A DNA stretch of 64,000 nt from Pseudomonadota bacterium (GTDB lineage: Bacteria > Pseudomonadota > Alphaproteobacteria > Rhodobacterales > Rhodobacteraceae), in the NCBI GenBank assembly GCA_021845805.1, contig JAJZVD010000001.1, positions 62,001 to 126,000 of the forward strand, written 5' to 3'. A program made the translations under genes and the position numbers. Under the pieces are notes generated by a model. It saw only the letters and a list, made by a program, of their open reading frames with translations. It made no database searches and had not been told where the DNA came from. Shown here one piece after another: positions 1 to 9,818 of this stretch (its first letter is position 1; every line of letters starts with the position of its first letter).

Positions 1-1120
1 CCAGGCCACGCGGCAGCCGGGGTCCGGCTTCAAGCCCTTCGTCTATGCGGCGGCGCTTGATTCCGGCTTCACCCCGGCCACGATCGTGATCGACGCCCCG
101 ATCGAGGTGAACACGCCCCAGGGGCTGTGGACGCCGAAGAACGCGGAAGACAAGTACTATGGCCCGGTGCCGATGCGGGTGGGTCTGGAACAGTCGCGCA
201 ACCTGATGACCATCCGCATCGCGCAGGCGATCGGGATGGACACGGTGGCGAAATACGCCGAGCGGTTCGGGGTTTACGACCCGATGCAGCCGTTCCTTGC
301 GAACTCGCTGGGCAGCCAGGAAACCACGCTTTACAAGCTGGTGGGCGCCTATGCGATGATCGCCAACGGCGGCGAGCGGGTGGAACCCACGCTGGTCGAC
401 CGGGTGCAGGACCGCTTTGGCAAGACGATCTACCGCCACGATACCCGCACCTGCCCGAATTGCGACAACCCGAACCTGCCCCCCGGTCAGGCGCCCGAGA
501 TCGTCTCGAACCGGGAACGCGTGATCGACCCGATCACCGATTACCAGCTGATCTCGATGATGCAGGGCGTGGTGCAGCGCGGCACGGCGGCGGGTGTGGT
601 GAACCTGCCGGTTCCGGTCGCGGGCAAGACCGGCACCACGAACGACGCCAAGGACGTGTGGTTCACGGGCTTCACCTCGAACATCGTCGCGGGCTGCTAC
701 ATGGGCTACGATGCGCCGCAATCGCTGGGCGCCAGCGCCTTTGGCGCCAACATGTGCGGCCCGGTGTTCCAGACCTTCATGATGCAGGCGATCAAGAAGT
801 ATGGCGGCGGCCCGTTCAAGGTGCCGCCGGGGGGCCATTTCATCAACATTGACCGCTGGACGGGCGAACCCCTGCCGGATGGGGCGACGGGCGACAACGT
901 GCAGCCCGAATACTTCCGCAATGGCCAGGAGCCGGTGTTCGGCATGGCGGGCATGGTCGATGGCGGCTTTGCCATGGGGGCCAACCTGCCGCTGTTCGCG
1001 CCGGGGGAAACCGACCCCACCGCCACCAACAACGTGACCGTCACCACGCCCACGGGCGAACAGAAGGTCATTCCCGGCAAGGCCGATTTCGGCACGGTCA
1101 GTTCGGGCGGGCTTTACTGA
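1..1120 (+). CDS. mrcA: Penicillin-binding protein 1A, C-terminal part (truncated by window edge)
   Basis: Bifunctional class A PBP that polymerises glycan and cross-links stem peptides at the periplasmic face of the inner membrane. Only the transpeptidase half is in the window and the reading frame is open from base 2. The catalytic serine of the SxxK motif (SGFK) is at bases 23-34, an SxN-type motif (SRN) follows, and the KTGTT box (GKTGTT) is near base 630. The usual glycosyltransferase domain must lie left of the window. The tail after the KTG box is Gly/Pro/Thr rich and low-complexity, as is common at the C-terminus of these proteins. prfB follows 59 bases downstream. Identity is secure; mrcA is the conventional symbol for this architecture. 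Confidence 0.93.
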   Translation, partial: QATRQPGSGFKPFVYAAALDSGFTPATIVIDAPIEVNTPQGLWTPKNAEDKYYGPVPMRVGLEQSRNLMTIRIAQAIGMDTVAKYAERFGVYDPMQPFLANSLGSQETTLYKLVGAYAMIANGGERVEPTLVDRVQDRFGKTIYRHDTRTCPNCDNPNLPPGQAPEIVSNRERVIDPITDYQLISMMQGVVQRGTAAGVVNLPVPVAGKTGTTNDAKDVWFTGFTSNIVAGCYMGYDAPQSLGASAFGANMCGPVFQTFMMQAIKKYGGGPFKVPPGGHFINIDRWTGEPLPDGATGDNVQPEYFRNGQEPVFGMAGMVDGGFAMGANLPLFAPGETDPTATNNVTVTTPTGEQKVIPGKADFGTVSSGGLY

Positions 1121-1179
1121 GCTTGCCCGCCCTGCTGCTTCGGGCTATGACCCCGCGCTGACAGAGCCCGGAGATCGAA

Positions 1180-2307
1180 ATGCGCGCCGAGACGCAGAAC
1201 ATCGTGGAAGCCATCGAGAAGTCGCTGACGCTTCTGGCGCAGCGGCTCGATTGGGAAACGGCGCCGCACCGGCTGGAAGAGATGAACGCCAAGATCGAGG
1301 AAGGTGACATCTGGAACGACCCGGCCGCGGCGCAGAAGCTGATGCGCGAACGTCAGGCGCTGATGGATGCCATCGAAAGCTACACGACGATCCGCGGCGA
1401 GCTGGCGGACAACGTGGAGCTGATCGAGCTGGGCGAGGCCGAGGGCGACACCGAGATCGTGGTGGAAGCCGAGGCAAGCCTGCGCGCGCTGAAGGAGCGG
1501 GCGGGCCAGAAGGAGCTTGAGGCGCTGCTGGACGGCGAGGCCGACGGCAATGACACCTTCCTGGAAATCAACGCGGGCGCGGGCGGCACGGAAAGCTGCG
1601 ATTGGGCCAGCATGCTGGCGCGGATGTATGTGCGCTGGGCGGAAAAGCACGGCTATCAGGTCGAACTGCTGGACGAAAGCGCGGGCGACGAGGCGGGGAT
1701 CAAGTCGGCCACCTACAAGATCAGCGGCAAGAATGCCTATGGCTGGCTGAAATCGGAATCCGGCGTGCACCGACTGGTGCGCATTTCGCCCTATGACTCG
1801 GCGGCGCGGCGGCATACGTCGTTCTCGGCTGTCTGGGTCTATCCGGTGGTGGATGACACGATCACCATCGAGATTGCCGACAAGGACATCCGGCTGGACA
1901 CCATGCGCGCCTCGGGCGCGGGCGGCCAGCACGTCAACAAGACCGACTCGGCCGTGCGGATCACTCACCTGCCGACCGGGATCGTCGTCACCTCGTCGCT
2001 GAAGTCGCAGCACCAGAACCGCGAAGTTGCCATGAACGCGCTGAAGGCGCGGCTCTATCAATTGGAACTGGACAAGCGCAACGCCGCCATCAACGCCCAG
2101 CACGAGGCCAAGGGCGAGGCGGGCTGGGGCAACCAGATCCGGTCCTACGTCCTTCAGCCCTATCAGATGGTGAAGGACCTGCGCACCGGGGTGGAAACCT
2201 CGGATACGCAGGGCGTTCTGGATGGCGATCTGGATCAGTTCATGGCCGCCACGCTGGCGCTGGATGTGGCGGGCAAGAGCCGGGCCGAGGCGCAGGCCGA
2301 TCTCTGA
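1180..2307 (+). CDS. prfB: Peptide chain release factor 2
   Basis: Recognises UGA and UAA in the ribosomal A site and triggers peptidyl-tRNA hydrolysis. The 375-residue product is full length. It carries the GGQ motif ([10 protein letters not shown]) that reaches the peptidyl transferase centre, and the stop-codon recognition segment reads SPY where E. coli RF2 has SPF; a Phe-to-Tyr change is conservative. The start at 1180 has a GGAG ribosome binding site at 1170-1173. The gene is one uninterrupted frame: the in-frame UGA and CUU slippery codon that force programmed +1 frameshifting in E. coli prfB are absent, so that autoregulation does not operate here. Confidence 0.97.
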   Translation: MRAETQNIVEAIEKSLTLLAQRLDWETAPHRLEEMNAKIEEGDIWNDPAAAQKLMRERQALMDAIESYTTIRGELADNVELIELGEAEGDTEIVVEAEASLRALKERAGQKELEALLDGEADGNDTFLEINAGAGGTESCDWASMLARMYVRWAEKHGYQVELLDESAGDEAGIKSATYKISGKNAYGWLKSESGVHRLVRISPYDSAARRHTSFSAVWVYPVVDDTITIEIADKDIRLDTMRASGAGGQHVNKTDSAVRITHLPTGIVVTSSLKSQHQNREVAMNALKARLYQLELDKRNAAINAQHEAKGEAGWGNQIRSYVLQPYQMVKDLRTGVETSDTQGVLDGDLDQFMAATLALDVAGKSRAEAQADL

Positions 2308-2365
2308 GCCCCCGTTGCCGGGAATCGGCGTCTCCCGTAGCCTTGGGCAAAACGGGAGGGGTGAG

Positions 2366-3151
2366 ATGACCGAACAGACGCTGCCCGCGGCCTCGCCGGT
2401 GCCCGACGTCCGCATGATCGCCGCCCATACCGTGACCGATGCGCTGGCAAAGGGTCTGCGCGATTACCTGCGCGCGCCGCTTTTTGGGCTGTTCTTCAGC
2501 GCGGTCTATGTCGCGGGGGGGCTCGTGCTGGATGCGGTGCTGGCCGCAGCGGGGCGGGAATGGTGGCTGATCCCCTTCGCGGTGGGTTTCCCGATCCTTG
2601 GCCCCTTTGCCGCCGTCGGGCTTTACGAGGTCAGCCGCAGGCTCGAAGCGGGCGCGCCGCTGGCGTGGAGGGCCGTCCTGGGCGTGGTGCTGCGCCAGAA
2701 GGACCGCCAGATCCCGGCCATCGCCGTGGTGGTGCTGTTCATCTTTCTGGTCTGGCTGTTCGTGGCGCACACGATCTTTGCGCTCTTCCTGGGCCTGTCG
2801 GCGATGGTCAACGTGTCGACCGATCCGGCGGCCGTGCTGCTGACGGGGGACGGGCTGACCATGCTGGCGGTCGGCACGGTGGTGGGGGCGGGGTTCGCGG
2901 GCGTTCTGTTCGCGATCACGGTGGTCGGCCTGCCGCTGCTGCTGGACAAGGAACTGGACTTCGTGACCGCGATGATCACCTCGGTCATGGCGGTCATCCA
3001 GAACCCGTGGCCGATGCTGCTCTGGGGCGTTCTGGTCGCGGGGCTGCTGTTTCTGGGCATGCTGCCCGCCTTTCTGGGGCTGTTCGTGGTGCTGCCTGTG
3101 CTGGGCCATGCCACCTGGCATCTTTATCGCGCGGTGCTGGCCAGCCCGTAA
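2366..3151 (+). CDS. DUF2189 family integral membrane protein
   Basis: Product of 261 residues with about six hydrophobic segments, typical of the DUF2189 family, whose biochemical role is unknown. After a short polar N-terminus containing the family-like stretch 'ALAKGLRDY', hydrophobic helices alternate with short loops; the segment with FPILGPFAAVGLYEVSRR resembles the conserved core. The ATG at 2366 is preceded by a strong GGGAGGGG at 2354-2361; an in-frame start further upstream lies inside prfB and is not needed. The gene is probably its own unit, ending at a hairpin terminator at 3160-3180. No function can be assigned beyond a membrane location. Confidence 0.8.
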   Translation: MTEQTLPAASPVPDVRMIAAHTVTDALAKGLRDYLRAPLFGLFFSAVYVAGGLVLDAVLAAAGREWWLIPFAVGFPILGPFAAVGLYEVSRRLEAGAPLAWRAVLGVVLRQKDRQIPAIAVVVLFIFLVWLFVAHTIFALFLGLSAMVNVSTDPAAVLLTGDGLTMLAVGTVVGAGFAGVLFAITVVGLPLLLDKELDFVTAMITSVMAVIQNPWPMLLWGVLVAGLLFLGMLPAFLGLFVVLPVLGHATWHLYRAVLASP

Positions 3152-3159
3152 ACGCGAAA

Positions 3160-3186
3160 CGGGCACCGCAGGGGTGCCCGTCTTGT
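3160..3186. terminator. Intrinsic terminator between convergent genes
   Basis: A perfect 8-bp stem, CGGGCACC at 3160-3167 pairing with GGTGCCCG at 3173-3180, with a 5-base loop. A T-rich run (TCTTGTCT) follows on the plus strand, and TTTCG follows on the minus strand. It lies between the DUF2189 gene (+) and the bactofilin gene (-) and may serve both directions. Confidence 0.7.
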
Positions 3187-3209
3187 CTGTGATCGCAGTC
3201 TGCGGCGGC

Positions 3210-3692
3210 TCAGGCGGTCGGCGCGGCGATGGCCTTGGGCGAGCCTTGCAGCGGGTCGTCCTGCCGCTGGACCGAGCCTTCGAAATGCGCGCCGCTTTCG
3301 ATGGCGATGGTCTTGTGGATGATGTCGCCTTCGACCCGCGCGGTCGAGGTCAGGCGCACCTTGAGCCCGCGGACGCGGCCGATCACCCGGCCATGCACCA
3401 CGATGTCATCGGCCACGATCTCGCCCCGGATGGTGGCGCTTTCGCCCACGGTCAGCAGATGCGCGCGGATGTCGCCTTCCACCACGCCTTCCACCTGGAT
3501 GTCGCCCGAGGTCTTGATGTTGCCGACCACGGTCAGGTCGGACGACAGGATTGACGGCGCCGGTTTTGCCTTGGGCGCGCCGGGGGCAGCGTAATCCATC
3601 GCGGGCTTCGGGGTCGTGGCAACGTCGGCCTTGGGCTTCTCGGGTTCCGCCGCCTTCGGGCCGGGTTCGTTGATCCTGCTCTTAGAAAACAT
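3210..3692 (-). CDS. Bactofilin family polymer-forming protein
   Basis: Small cytoskeletal protein of 160 residues that assembles into nucleotide-independent filaments and usually positions cell-wall enzymes. A disordered, Pro/Lys/Ala-rich N-terminus of about 45 residues precedes the beta-helical bactofilin core, recognisable from repeating short strands such as VVGNIKTSGDIQVEGVVEGD and the GRVRGLKV segment. It lies directly after the M23 metallopeptidase gene on the same strand and overlaps its last 11 bases, so the two are translationally coupled. The pairing of a bactofilin with an M23 endopeptidase is a recurrent module for local peptidoglycan remodelling. The exact cellular process (shape, stalk, division) cannot be told from the sequence. 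Confidence 0.9.
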   Translation of the reverse strand: MFSKSRINEPGPKAAEPEKPKADVATTPKPAMDYAAPGAPKAKPAPSILSSDLTVVGNIKTSGDIQVEGVVEGDIRAHLLTVGESATIRGEIVADDIVVHGRVIGRVRGLKVRLTSTARVEGDIIHKTIAIESGAHFEGSVQRQDDPLQGSPKAIAAPTA

Positions 3693-5109
3693 TGCTGGCT
3701 GCCTTGATATAGCTCATGGGGTTGACGGGTTTGCCTCCGACCCGGATCTCGTAGTGGAGATGGGTCCCGGTCGATCGTCCAGAGTTGCCCATATCACCGA
3801 TCCGCTCTCCGCGCGAGACCCTTTGGCCGACGCGGACGCGGATTTGGGACAGGTGCCCGTACAGGCTCTGGATGCCGAAGGCGTTCTGCACCATCACGCA
3901 GCGACCATAGCCGTTCACCCAGCCGGCCGTGATCACGATGCCATCGGCGGTCGAATAGACGGGCGAGCCATAGGCGCCGCCCATGTCCTGCCCGGGGTGA
4001 AAATCGCGCCCGCCGGTGAACGGGTCGGACCGGTAGCCGAAGGGCGAGGTATAGACGAACCGGGTTTTCAGCGGCAGGCCCATCGGGACCTTCTGCGCCG
4101 CGATCCGGTACAGGTTCATGGTGTTCAGCTTCTGCAACACGTCGTTGGCGCGGCCGATGTCCAGCGCGCCCTGTTTCTCGCCGCCCGGCGGCAGCGACAG
4201 CAGCGGGCCGCCCTGGCCCGCATAGCCGCGGCGGATTTCGGCCAGCACCTTCTGCGGGTCGAGCCCGACCGACCGGAACACCTTGTCGAGCGGCGCCATC
4301 GAGGTGCTGACGGCCTGTTCCAGCTTGCTGAAGATCAGGTCGTTGCGCTGTTCCAGCAGCCGTTCGTCCAGCGTCGCCTTGTCGGCCGCCTGTTCGGCGT
4401 TCGCGGCCTGTGCCAGCGCATCGTCGCGCGCCGAGGCGGTCGCGCCAAGCTGGGCTGCCACGATGTCCAGCGTGGCCTGCACGTCCTTCATGTGGCCCGC
4501 GTCGGTATGGCCGGCGCCGGTCTGCCGGGCCAGCGTGGCTTTCAGCGCCGTCACCTCGGCCCGGGCATCGTCGCGTTCCTTGATGGTCCGGCGCAGCGTC
4601 TTCTGGATGACGTCGATCCCCGTCTCCAGCTCGCGCCGGTGGTCTTCCGAGGCCAGCAGCGCCGACTGCATCGCCGAGACCTGGTCGAGCGCGGTGTTGA
4701 ACCGGGCCTGGGCGCTGGCGGCCTCGGCGGCGCGGGCATCGCGGGCGGTGGCCAGCGTGTTCAGCCGGGCCTCGTAATTCGCCTGCTCCTGCATCTGCTG
4801 GGCGCGCAGGTCGCCCGAGGCCATCGATTCCACGAACAGCACGGCGGTGGCAAAGATCGACCAGCCGATCAGCACGGTCGAGACGCCCAGGATCGTCAGT
4901 TGGGTCAGCGGGCGAAGCCGGACAAAGCGCGTCTCGGCGTCAGAGCGCAGGAAAAGCCGCTGTTCGGGCAGCACGCGCTCCAGCGCGGTGTTCAATCGAT
5001 GTGAAACCCGTCCGATCAACCGCCCGATCCCGTGGCCATCCCCCGCGGTCGGATCATCGTGCCCAGGACCGCGTTTCCGTGCATAGCCAGCGGGGGGCGG
5101 GGGCCGCAA
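3682..5109 (-). CDS. M23 family peptidoglycan endopeptidase with coiled coil
   Basis: Membrane-anchored periplasmic metallopeptidase of up to 475 residues. One transmembrane segment (about residues 70-90, containing LTILGVSTVLIGWSIF) is followed by a long Ala/Gln/Glu-rich coiled coil (about 95-260) and a C-terminal LytM/M23 domain. Zinc-binding motifs are visible: HPGQD (HxxxD) and HLHYE (HxH), with a conserved YGxxV-type segment between them. It is co-transcribed with the downstream bactofilin (11-base overlap), which suggests the filament localises this hydrolase. The N-terminal 30 or so residues are Pro/Arg/Gly rich and less convincing as protein, so the true start may be a downstream codon; no clear Shine-Dalgarno decided it. 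All zinc ligands are present, so it is probably active rather than an EnvC-like activator. Confidence 0.88.
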   Translation of the reverse strand: MRPPPPAGYARKRGPGHDDPTAGDGHGIGRLIGRVSHRLNTALERVLPEQRLFLRSDAETRFVRLRPLTQLTILGVSTVLIGWSIFATAVLFVESMASGDLRAQQMQEQANYEARLNTLATARDARAAEAASAQARFNTALDQVSAMQSALLASEDHRRELETGIDVIQKTLRRTIKERDDARAEVTALKATLARQTGAGHTDAGHMKDVQATLDIVAAQLGATASARDDALAQAANAEQAADKATLDERLLEQRNDLIFSKLEQAVSTSMAPLDKVFRSVGLDPQKVLAEIRRGYAGQGGPLLSLPPGGEKQGALDIGRANDVLQKLNTMNLYRIAAQKVPMGLPLKTRFVYTSPFGYRSDPFTGGRDFHPGQDMGGAYGSPVYSTADGIVITAGWVNGYGRCVMVQNAFGIQSLYGHLSQIRVRVGQRVSRGERIGDMGNSGRSTGTHLHYEIRVGGKPVNPMSYIKAASNVF

Positions 5110-5157
5110 CCGTCTTGGCGCCCCCCGGCGGGCGCGTCGGCGGGGGGCCGCCGATCC

Positions 5158-5982
5158 TCAGGTGGCGGCCTCCTCGGGTTCGGCCAGGGGCCAGTAGAAA
5201 TCCGGCGGCAGCCCGGCCTCGGCGCGTTTCTCCTCGTTGAACGGGGGCTTCAGCGCGCCGTGGAAATAGTGCCTGACCAGCCGGTGAAACACCTCTTTGG
5301 GGTCCGCATCTTCCCGCCCGCAGAGAAAGTTGAACCACTTCGACCCGTAGGCCACATGGCCCACCTCTTCGGCGTAGATCGTCTCCAGCGCGGACACGGT
5401 CTGCGGGTCGCCCGCCTTCTGGAACACCGCGATCATGTTCGGCGTCACGTCAAGGCCGCGCGCCTCGAGCACCATGGGCACCACCGCCAGGCGGCCCATC
5501 AGGTCTTCGGCGGTATCCTCGGCCGCGCGCCACATGCCGGCATGGGCGGGCAGGGCGCCGTAGAAGCTGCCCAGCCGTTCCAGCGCGTCGCACACCAGGT
5601 TGAAGTGCTTGCTTTCCTCGGCCGCGGCCTTCACCCAGTCGTCGTAGAAGCCGGGCGGCATCGGAATGTGGCCGAAGCGCGCGATGATGTCCCAGTGCAG
5701 GTCCACCGCGTTCAGCTCGATATGCGCCACCGCATGCAGCAGCGCCAGCCGCCCCTCGGGCGAGCCGGGGCGGCGGCGCGGCACGTCGCGCGGCGCCAGC
5801 AGGTCGGGCTTGGCCGGCCGGGCCGGGCGCAGGGGCGGGCTTGCGGTGCCCACCGGCAGCGCCGCCCCCGCCGCGCGGGCGGCGAACCAGGCCTCGGCAT
5901 GGGCCAGCGAAAGTGCGGTCTTCGCGCGGCCGTCGGCGGTGGTCAGCACCGCAACCGCGCGTTCGGTCAGGCTCTGGCTCAC
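5158..5982 (-). CDS. DUF455 ferritin-like domain protein
   Basis: Product of 274 residues in the DUF455 family, a ferritin-like four-helix bundle. Putative di-iron ligands are seen in the segments AHIELNA, AEESKHF (ExxH) and AEEVGHV (ExxH), in the order expected for two metal-binding helix pairs. The substrate is unknown for the family; a relation to tRNA-modifying or hydroxylase-type di-iron enzymes has been suggested but is not shown here. Its start is a GTG whose last two bases form the TGA of the bcp gene (GTGA overlap), so it is translated from the bcp mRNA. Pairing with a peroxiredoxin hints at an oxidative-stress or iron context, which is inference only. Confidence 0.85.
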   Translation of the reverse strand: MSQSLTERAVAVLTTADGRAKTALSLAHAEAWFAARAAGAALPVGTASPPLRPARPAKPDLLAPRDVPRRRPGSPEGRLALLHAVAHIELNAVDLHWDIIARFGHIPMPPGFYDDWVKAAAEESKHFNLVCDALERLGSFYGALPAHAGMWRAAEDTAEDLMGRLAVVPMVLEARGLDVTPNMIAVFQKAGDPQTVSALETIYAEEVGHVAYGSKWFNFLCGREDADPKEVFHRLVRHYFHGALKPPFNEEKRAEAGLPPDFYWPLAEPEEAAT

Positions 5983-6440
5983 AGGCCCTTCACCGCGTCC
6001 AAAACCTCGGACACATGCCCTTCGACCTTCACCTTGCGCCAGACCTTCACGATCCTCCCCGCGCCGTCGATCAGCACGGTGGACCGTTCGATCCCCATGT
6101 AGGTCTTGCCGTACATGCTCTTTTCGACCCAGGTGCCGTAGCGCTCGCAGACGTCCGAGCCTTCGTCCGAGACCAGCGCGATGCCCAGGCTGTGCTTCTT
6201 GACGAACTTGTCATGCGCCTTCACCGGGTCTTTCGACACCCCCACCACCACGGCGCCCGCGGCCTCGAAGGCGGCGGCGTTGGCGGTGAAGTCCAGCGCC
6301 TCGACCGTGCAGCCGGGCGTGTCGTCCTTGGGGTAGAAGTAGAGCACGACGGCTTTGGGCCGCAGCGCGGAAAGCGTGAGCGTGCCGCCGCCGTCACGCG
6401 GCAGGGTGAAGTCGGGCGCAGTTTCGCCGATGTCGGTCAT
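5979..6440 (-). CDS. bcp: Thioredoxin-dependent peroxiredoxin (BCP/PrxQ type)
   Basis: Reduces hydrogen peroxide and organic hydroperoxides in the cytoplasm. The 153-residue product has the peroxidatic motif DDTPGCTVEA with the active cysteine at residue 44. E. coli BCP has a resolving cysteine five residues later; here that position is Leu, so the enzyme probably works in a 1-Cys manner or uses another cysteine, such as the one in SDVCERYG. The ATG at 6440 gives a normal-length BCP; the reading frame remains open upstream but the extra stretch is Arg/Ser/Pro-rich shadow sequence. It heads a two-gene unit with the DUF455 gene and diverges from the AsmA-like gene. Confidence 0.93.
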   Translation of the reverse strand: MTDIGETAPDFTLPRDGGGTLTLSALRPKAVVLYFYPKDDTPGCTVEALDFTANAAAFEAAGAVVVGVSKDPVKAHDKFVKKHSLGIALVSDEGSDVCERYGTWVEKSMYGKTYMGIERSTVLIDGAGRIVKVWRKVKVEGHVSEVLDAVKGL

Positions 6441-6509
6441 TGCGGGCCTGTCCTTGGCTGCTAGCGATGTGAGTGGTGTTTTAGTCCCTTTCAGACAAAG
6501 ATAAAGACA

Positions 6510-6521
6510 TCGGGCGCCCGA
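6510..6521. promoter_or_regulatory. Perfect 12-bp palindrome in a divergent promoter region
   Basis: TCGGGCGCCCGA lies between the divergent starts of bcp (6440) and the AsmA-like gene (6553). The surrounding stretch 6465-6510 is the only AT-richer part of the gap and probably carries the promoters. A protein binding site is possible, but a short GC palindrome could be chance in this genome. Confidence 0.3.
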
Positions 6522-6552
6522 CGTGCGGCGCGCCCCGCGCGGCCGGAGAACG

Positions 6553-9500
6553 ATGAGCGACACACCACGGGAGACACGGCGGCGGGGCCGGTTCGGCCTC
6601 TGGGCCCTGCTGAGCCTCGTGCTGCCGCTGGCGCTGGTCGCGCTGGCGCTGTTCGCCGTGACGGGCCGGCCCATCGAGGCGCCGGGCTGGGTGGTGAGCG
6701 AGGTCGAGGCGCGGGTGAACGCCCGGCTGGGGGGCGCGGCCAACCTGCGGCTGGGGGGCGCGGAACTGACCATCGGGCGGCACTATGTTCCCTCGCTGCA
6801 ACTGACCGATACGCGGCTGCTGGATTCCTCGGGCGCACAGGTGGCCTACCTGCCGGATCTCCAGGTGCGCTTTTCGCTGCAGGCGCTGCTTGAGGGGCGG
6901 CTGCAGGCGCAATCGCTGAGCCTCTCGGGGGCAAGCCTTGCGCTGCATCGCGACGCCCAGGGCAAGCTGGACCTGTCGTTCGGATCCGGGCTGTCGGATC
7001 AGGCGCCCAAGGTGCAATCGCTGGGCGACATGCTGCAGGCGGTGGACCGGGTGATGGCCACGCCGGTGCTGGCGGGGCTGACCAGCATCCGCGCGGATGC
7101 GCTGGCGCTGACGCTGGACGATGCGCGCGCGGGCCGGGTCTGGCAGGTGGGCGACGGCCGGCTTGTGCTGCAGCAGGACGCGCAGCAGGTCTCGATCGAG
7201 CTGGGCTTCGGCATGGCGGGCGGGGCCGGCGCCCCGGCGCAGGCGGTCATGACCTTTGTCACCCGCAAGGGGTCGCCCGAAGCGCGGATGTCGGTGCGGG
7301 TGGAAAATGTCGCGGCCGCCGACGTGGCGGCCGAGGCGCCGGCGCTGGCCTTCCTGAAGGTGGTCGATGCGCCGATCTCGGGCGACTTCCGCGCCGCGGT
7401 GGGGGCGGATGGGCAGATCGGGACGCTGGAAGGCCGACTGGAATTCGGGCAGGGCGCGGTGCAGCCCACCGCGGCGCAAAGCCCGGTGCGCTTCGATCGC
7501 GGCTCGCTGGCCTTCAGCTATGATCCGGCGGCGCGCAAGGTGACCTTCACCGAGGCCTCTGTTGACAGCGCGGTGCTGCGGGTGCGCGCCACGGGCGAGG
7601 CCTATCTGCGCGACATGCAGACGGGGTTGCCGCATACGCTGCTGGGCCAGGTGCGGTTCAGCCAGGTGATGGTGGACCCCGCCGGGCTGTTTGAACGGCC
7701 GGTCCGCTTTTCGCAGGGGATGGTGGACCTTCGGCTGCGGCTTGATCCGTTCGACCTGCGCGTGGGCCAGCTCATGCTGATGCAGGGCGACCGCCGTGCG
7801 GTGGCCAGCGGCGATTTCCGCGCCACAGACGCGGGCTGGCAGGTGGCGCTTGATACCCATCTCGACCAGATCAGCAGCAGCGACCTGCTGGCGCTGTGGC
7901 CGGTGGATCTTGTTCCGCAGACCCGCCAATGGCTGGCCGAGAACGTGCAGCAGGGGCTGTTGTTCAACGTGAATGCCGGGCTTCGGCTTGATCCGGGGCA
8001 GGAACCGCGGATCTCGCTGGGCTACGAATTCGCCGATGCCGACGTGCGCTTTCTCAAGACGCTGGCGCCCATCGTGTCGGGGCGGGGCTATGCAACGCTG
8101 GATGGCAAGACCTATACGATGGTGGTCGATCAGGGCCATGTGGTGGCCCCGCAGGGCGGCGACATCGACGTGGCGGGGTCGGTCTTTCAGGTGCCCGATG
8201 TCACCATCAAGCCGCCGCCCGCGATCGTCCGGCTTAAGACCGACAGCACGATCACCGCCGCGTTGTCGCTGCTGGACGAGCCGCCCTTCGGGTTCATGAC
8301 CAAGGCGCATCAGCCGGTTGATCTGGCCGAGGGGCGGGCCCGGCTGGATACGGTGATCCATGTGCCGCTGGCCGACCATGTGCAACTGCCCGACGTCAGC
8401 TTTGCCGTGCAGGGCACGCTGACCGGGGTGCGCAGCGACAAGCTGGTGCCGAAGCGGGTCGTGACGGCCGACAGCCTGTCGGTCACGGTCGACAATGACC
8501 GGATCGCCATCGCCGGCGCGGGTCGGCTGGACAAGCTGCCGGTCGACGTCACCTGGTCGCAGGATCTGCGGCCCGGCGCGGGCACCACAAGCCACCTGCA
8601 GGGCACGGTAGACCTGTCGCAGACCTTCGTGGACACGTTCCACATCGGCCTGCCGCCCGGTGCCGTCACCGGCACCGGCACCGCGCAGCTTTCGGCCGAC
8701 CTCGACCGCGGTGGCGGCAGTTTCACCCTGACGTCGGACCTGTCGCGCGTCGGGCTGAGCCTGCCCGAGATCGGCTGGACCAAGCCCGCCGCGGCTCCGG
8801 GCAAGCTTGAGGTATCCGGCACGCTTGGCATCCCCGCCAGCATCGACCGGCTGGTGATCGAGGGGGGCGGGCTTGCCGCCAGCGGCAAAGTCAGCCTGGA
8901 GCCTGACGGCGTGCTGAAGGTGGCGCAATTCGACCGGGTGCGGATCGGCGGCTGGCTGGATGGCGCGGTCGATCTGGTCGGGCGCGGCGCGGGCAAGGGG
9001 ATCTCGGTCGTGATGCGGCGCGGCAGCATCGACCTGCGCCGCGCCACGTTCAAGCGCACCCCCACCCGCGGCATCGCGCTGCCGATCACCCTGTCGCTTG
9101 ACCGGCTGACGGTGTCGAAGGGGATCGAGCTGACCGGCTTTCGCGGCAATTTCACCACGCTCGGGGGCTTCAACGGCACCTTCACCGGCGACGTGAACGG
9201 CGGCGCCAGCGTCAGTGGCACCGTGGTGCCCAGCCCCGACGGCACCGCCGTGCGCATCCGCGCCGATGACGCGGGCGGGGTGATCGATGCCGCCAATGTC
9301 TTTGACCGCGGCCGCGGCGGCAGCCTGGAGCTGACGCTGATCCCGCGGCCCGAACCTGGCCAGTACAACGGCCATCTGACCATCTCGGACATCAAGGTGG
9401 TCCGGGCCCCGGCGCTGGCCGACCTGCTCGAGGCGATCAGCATCGTCGGTCTTCTCGACCAGTTGAACGGCCCCGGCATCCTGTTCACCAACGTCAGCGC

Positions 9501-9816
9501 CGACTTCCGGTTGACGCCGGACGCGATCGAGGTGACGAAAGGCTCTGCCTTCGGCCCGTCGATCGGCATTTCGGCGGCCGGGCTCTTCAACCTCGGGACA
9601 AGTGTGTTCGACATGCAGGGCGTGATCTCGCCGATCTATATCCTGAACGGAATCGGCAGCATCCTGACCCGCGCGGGCGAGGGGCTCTTCGGCTTCAACT
9701 ACCACCTGAGCGGCACCTCGGCCTCTCCGAAGGTGTCGGTCAATCCGTTTTCCATCCTGACGCCGGGGATGTTCCGCGACCTGTTCCGCGCGCCCCCGCC
9801 CACGCTTGGCCACTGA
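6553..9816 (+). CDS. AsmA-like / DUF3971 large inner-membrane anchored protein
   Basis: Product of about 1087 residues. A basic N-terminus (about residues 1-15) leads into one transmembrane helix (about 16-40, [19 protein letters not shown]). The rest is repetitive beta-rich sequence ending in an AsmA C-terminal-like region ([20 protein letters not shown]). This architecture is that of the AsmA/TamB/YhdP superfamily, elongated periplasmic proteins proposed to carry phospholipid between membranes. The ATG at 6553 has GGAGAA at 6545-6550; a GTG 30 bases earlier lacks a comparable site. queA starts three bases after its stop, so the two share an mRNA. Membership of the superfamily is confident; the precise YhdP-like role is inferred. 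Confidence 0.85.
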   Translation: MSDTPRETRRRGRFGLWALLSLVLPLALVALALFAVTGRPIEAPGWVVSEVEARVNARLGGAANLRLGGAELTIGRHYVPSLQLTDTRLLDSSGAQVAYLPDLQVRFSLQALLEGRLQAQSLSLSGASLALHRDAQGKLDLSFGSGLSDQAPKVQSLGDMLQAVDRVMATPVLAGLTSIRADALALTLDDARAGRVWQVGDGRLVLQQDAQQVSIELGFGMAGGAGAPAQAVMTFVTRKGSPEARMSVRVENVAAADVAAEAPALAFLKVVDAPISGDFRAAVGADGQIGTLEGRLEFGQGAVQPTAAQSPVRFDRGSLAFSYDPAARKVTFTEASVDSAVLRVRATGEAYLRDMQTGLPHTLLGQVRFSQVMVDPAGLFERPVRFSQGMVDLRLRLDPFDLRVGQLMLMQGDRRAVASGDFRATDAGWQVALDTHLDQISSSDLLALWPVDLVPQTRQWLAENVQQGLLFNVNAGLRLDPGQEPRISLGYEFADADVRFLKTLAPIVSGRGYATLDGKTYTMVVDQGHVVAPQGGDIDVAGSVFQVPDVTIKPPPAIVRLKTDSTITAALSLLDEPPFGFMTKAHQPVDLAEGRARLDTVIHVPLADHVQLPDVSFAVQGTLTGVRSDKLVPKRVVTADSLSVTVDNDRIAIAGAGRLDKLPVDVTWSQDLRPGAGTTSHLQGTVDLSQTFVDTFHIGLPPGAVTGTGTAQLSADLDRGGGSFTLTSDLSRVGLSLPEIGWTKPAAAPGKLEVSGTLGIPASIDRLVIEGGGLAASGKVSLEPDGVLKVAQFDRVRIGGWLDGAVDLVGRGAGKGISVVMRRGSIDLRRATFKRTPTRGIALPITLSLDRLTVSKGIELTGFRGNFTTLGGFNGTFTGDVNGGASVSGTVVPSPDGTAVRIRADDAGGVIDAANVFDRGRGGSLELTLIPRPEPGQYNGHLTISDIKVVRAPALADLLEAISIVGLLDQLNGPGILFTNVSADFRLTPDAIEVTKGSAFGPSIGISAAGLFNLGTSVFDMQGVISPIYILNGIGSILTRAGEGLFGFNYHLSGTSASPKVSVNPFSILTPGMFRDLFRAPPPTLGH

Positions 9817-9818
9817 CA

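Noticed and set aside
1180-1300. Programmed frameshift site in prfB
   Set aside because: Looked for CUU followed by an in-frame UGA near codon 25; none is present and the frame is continuous.
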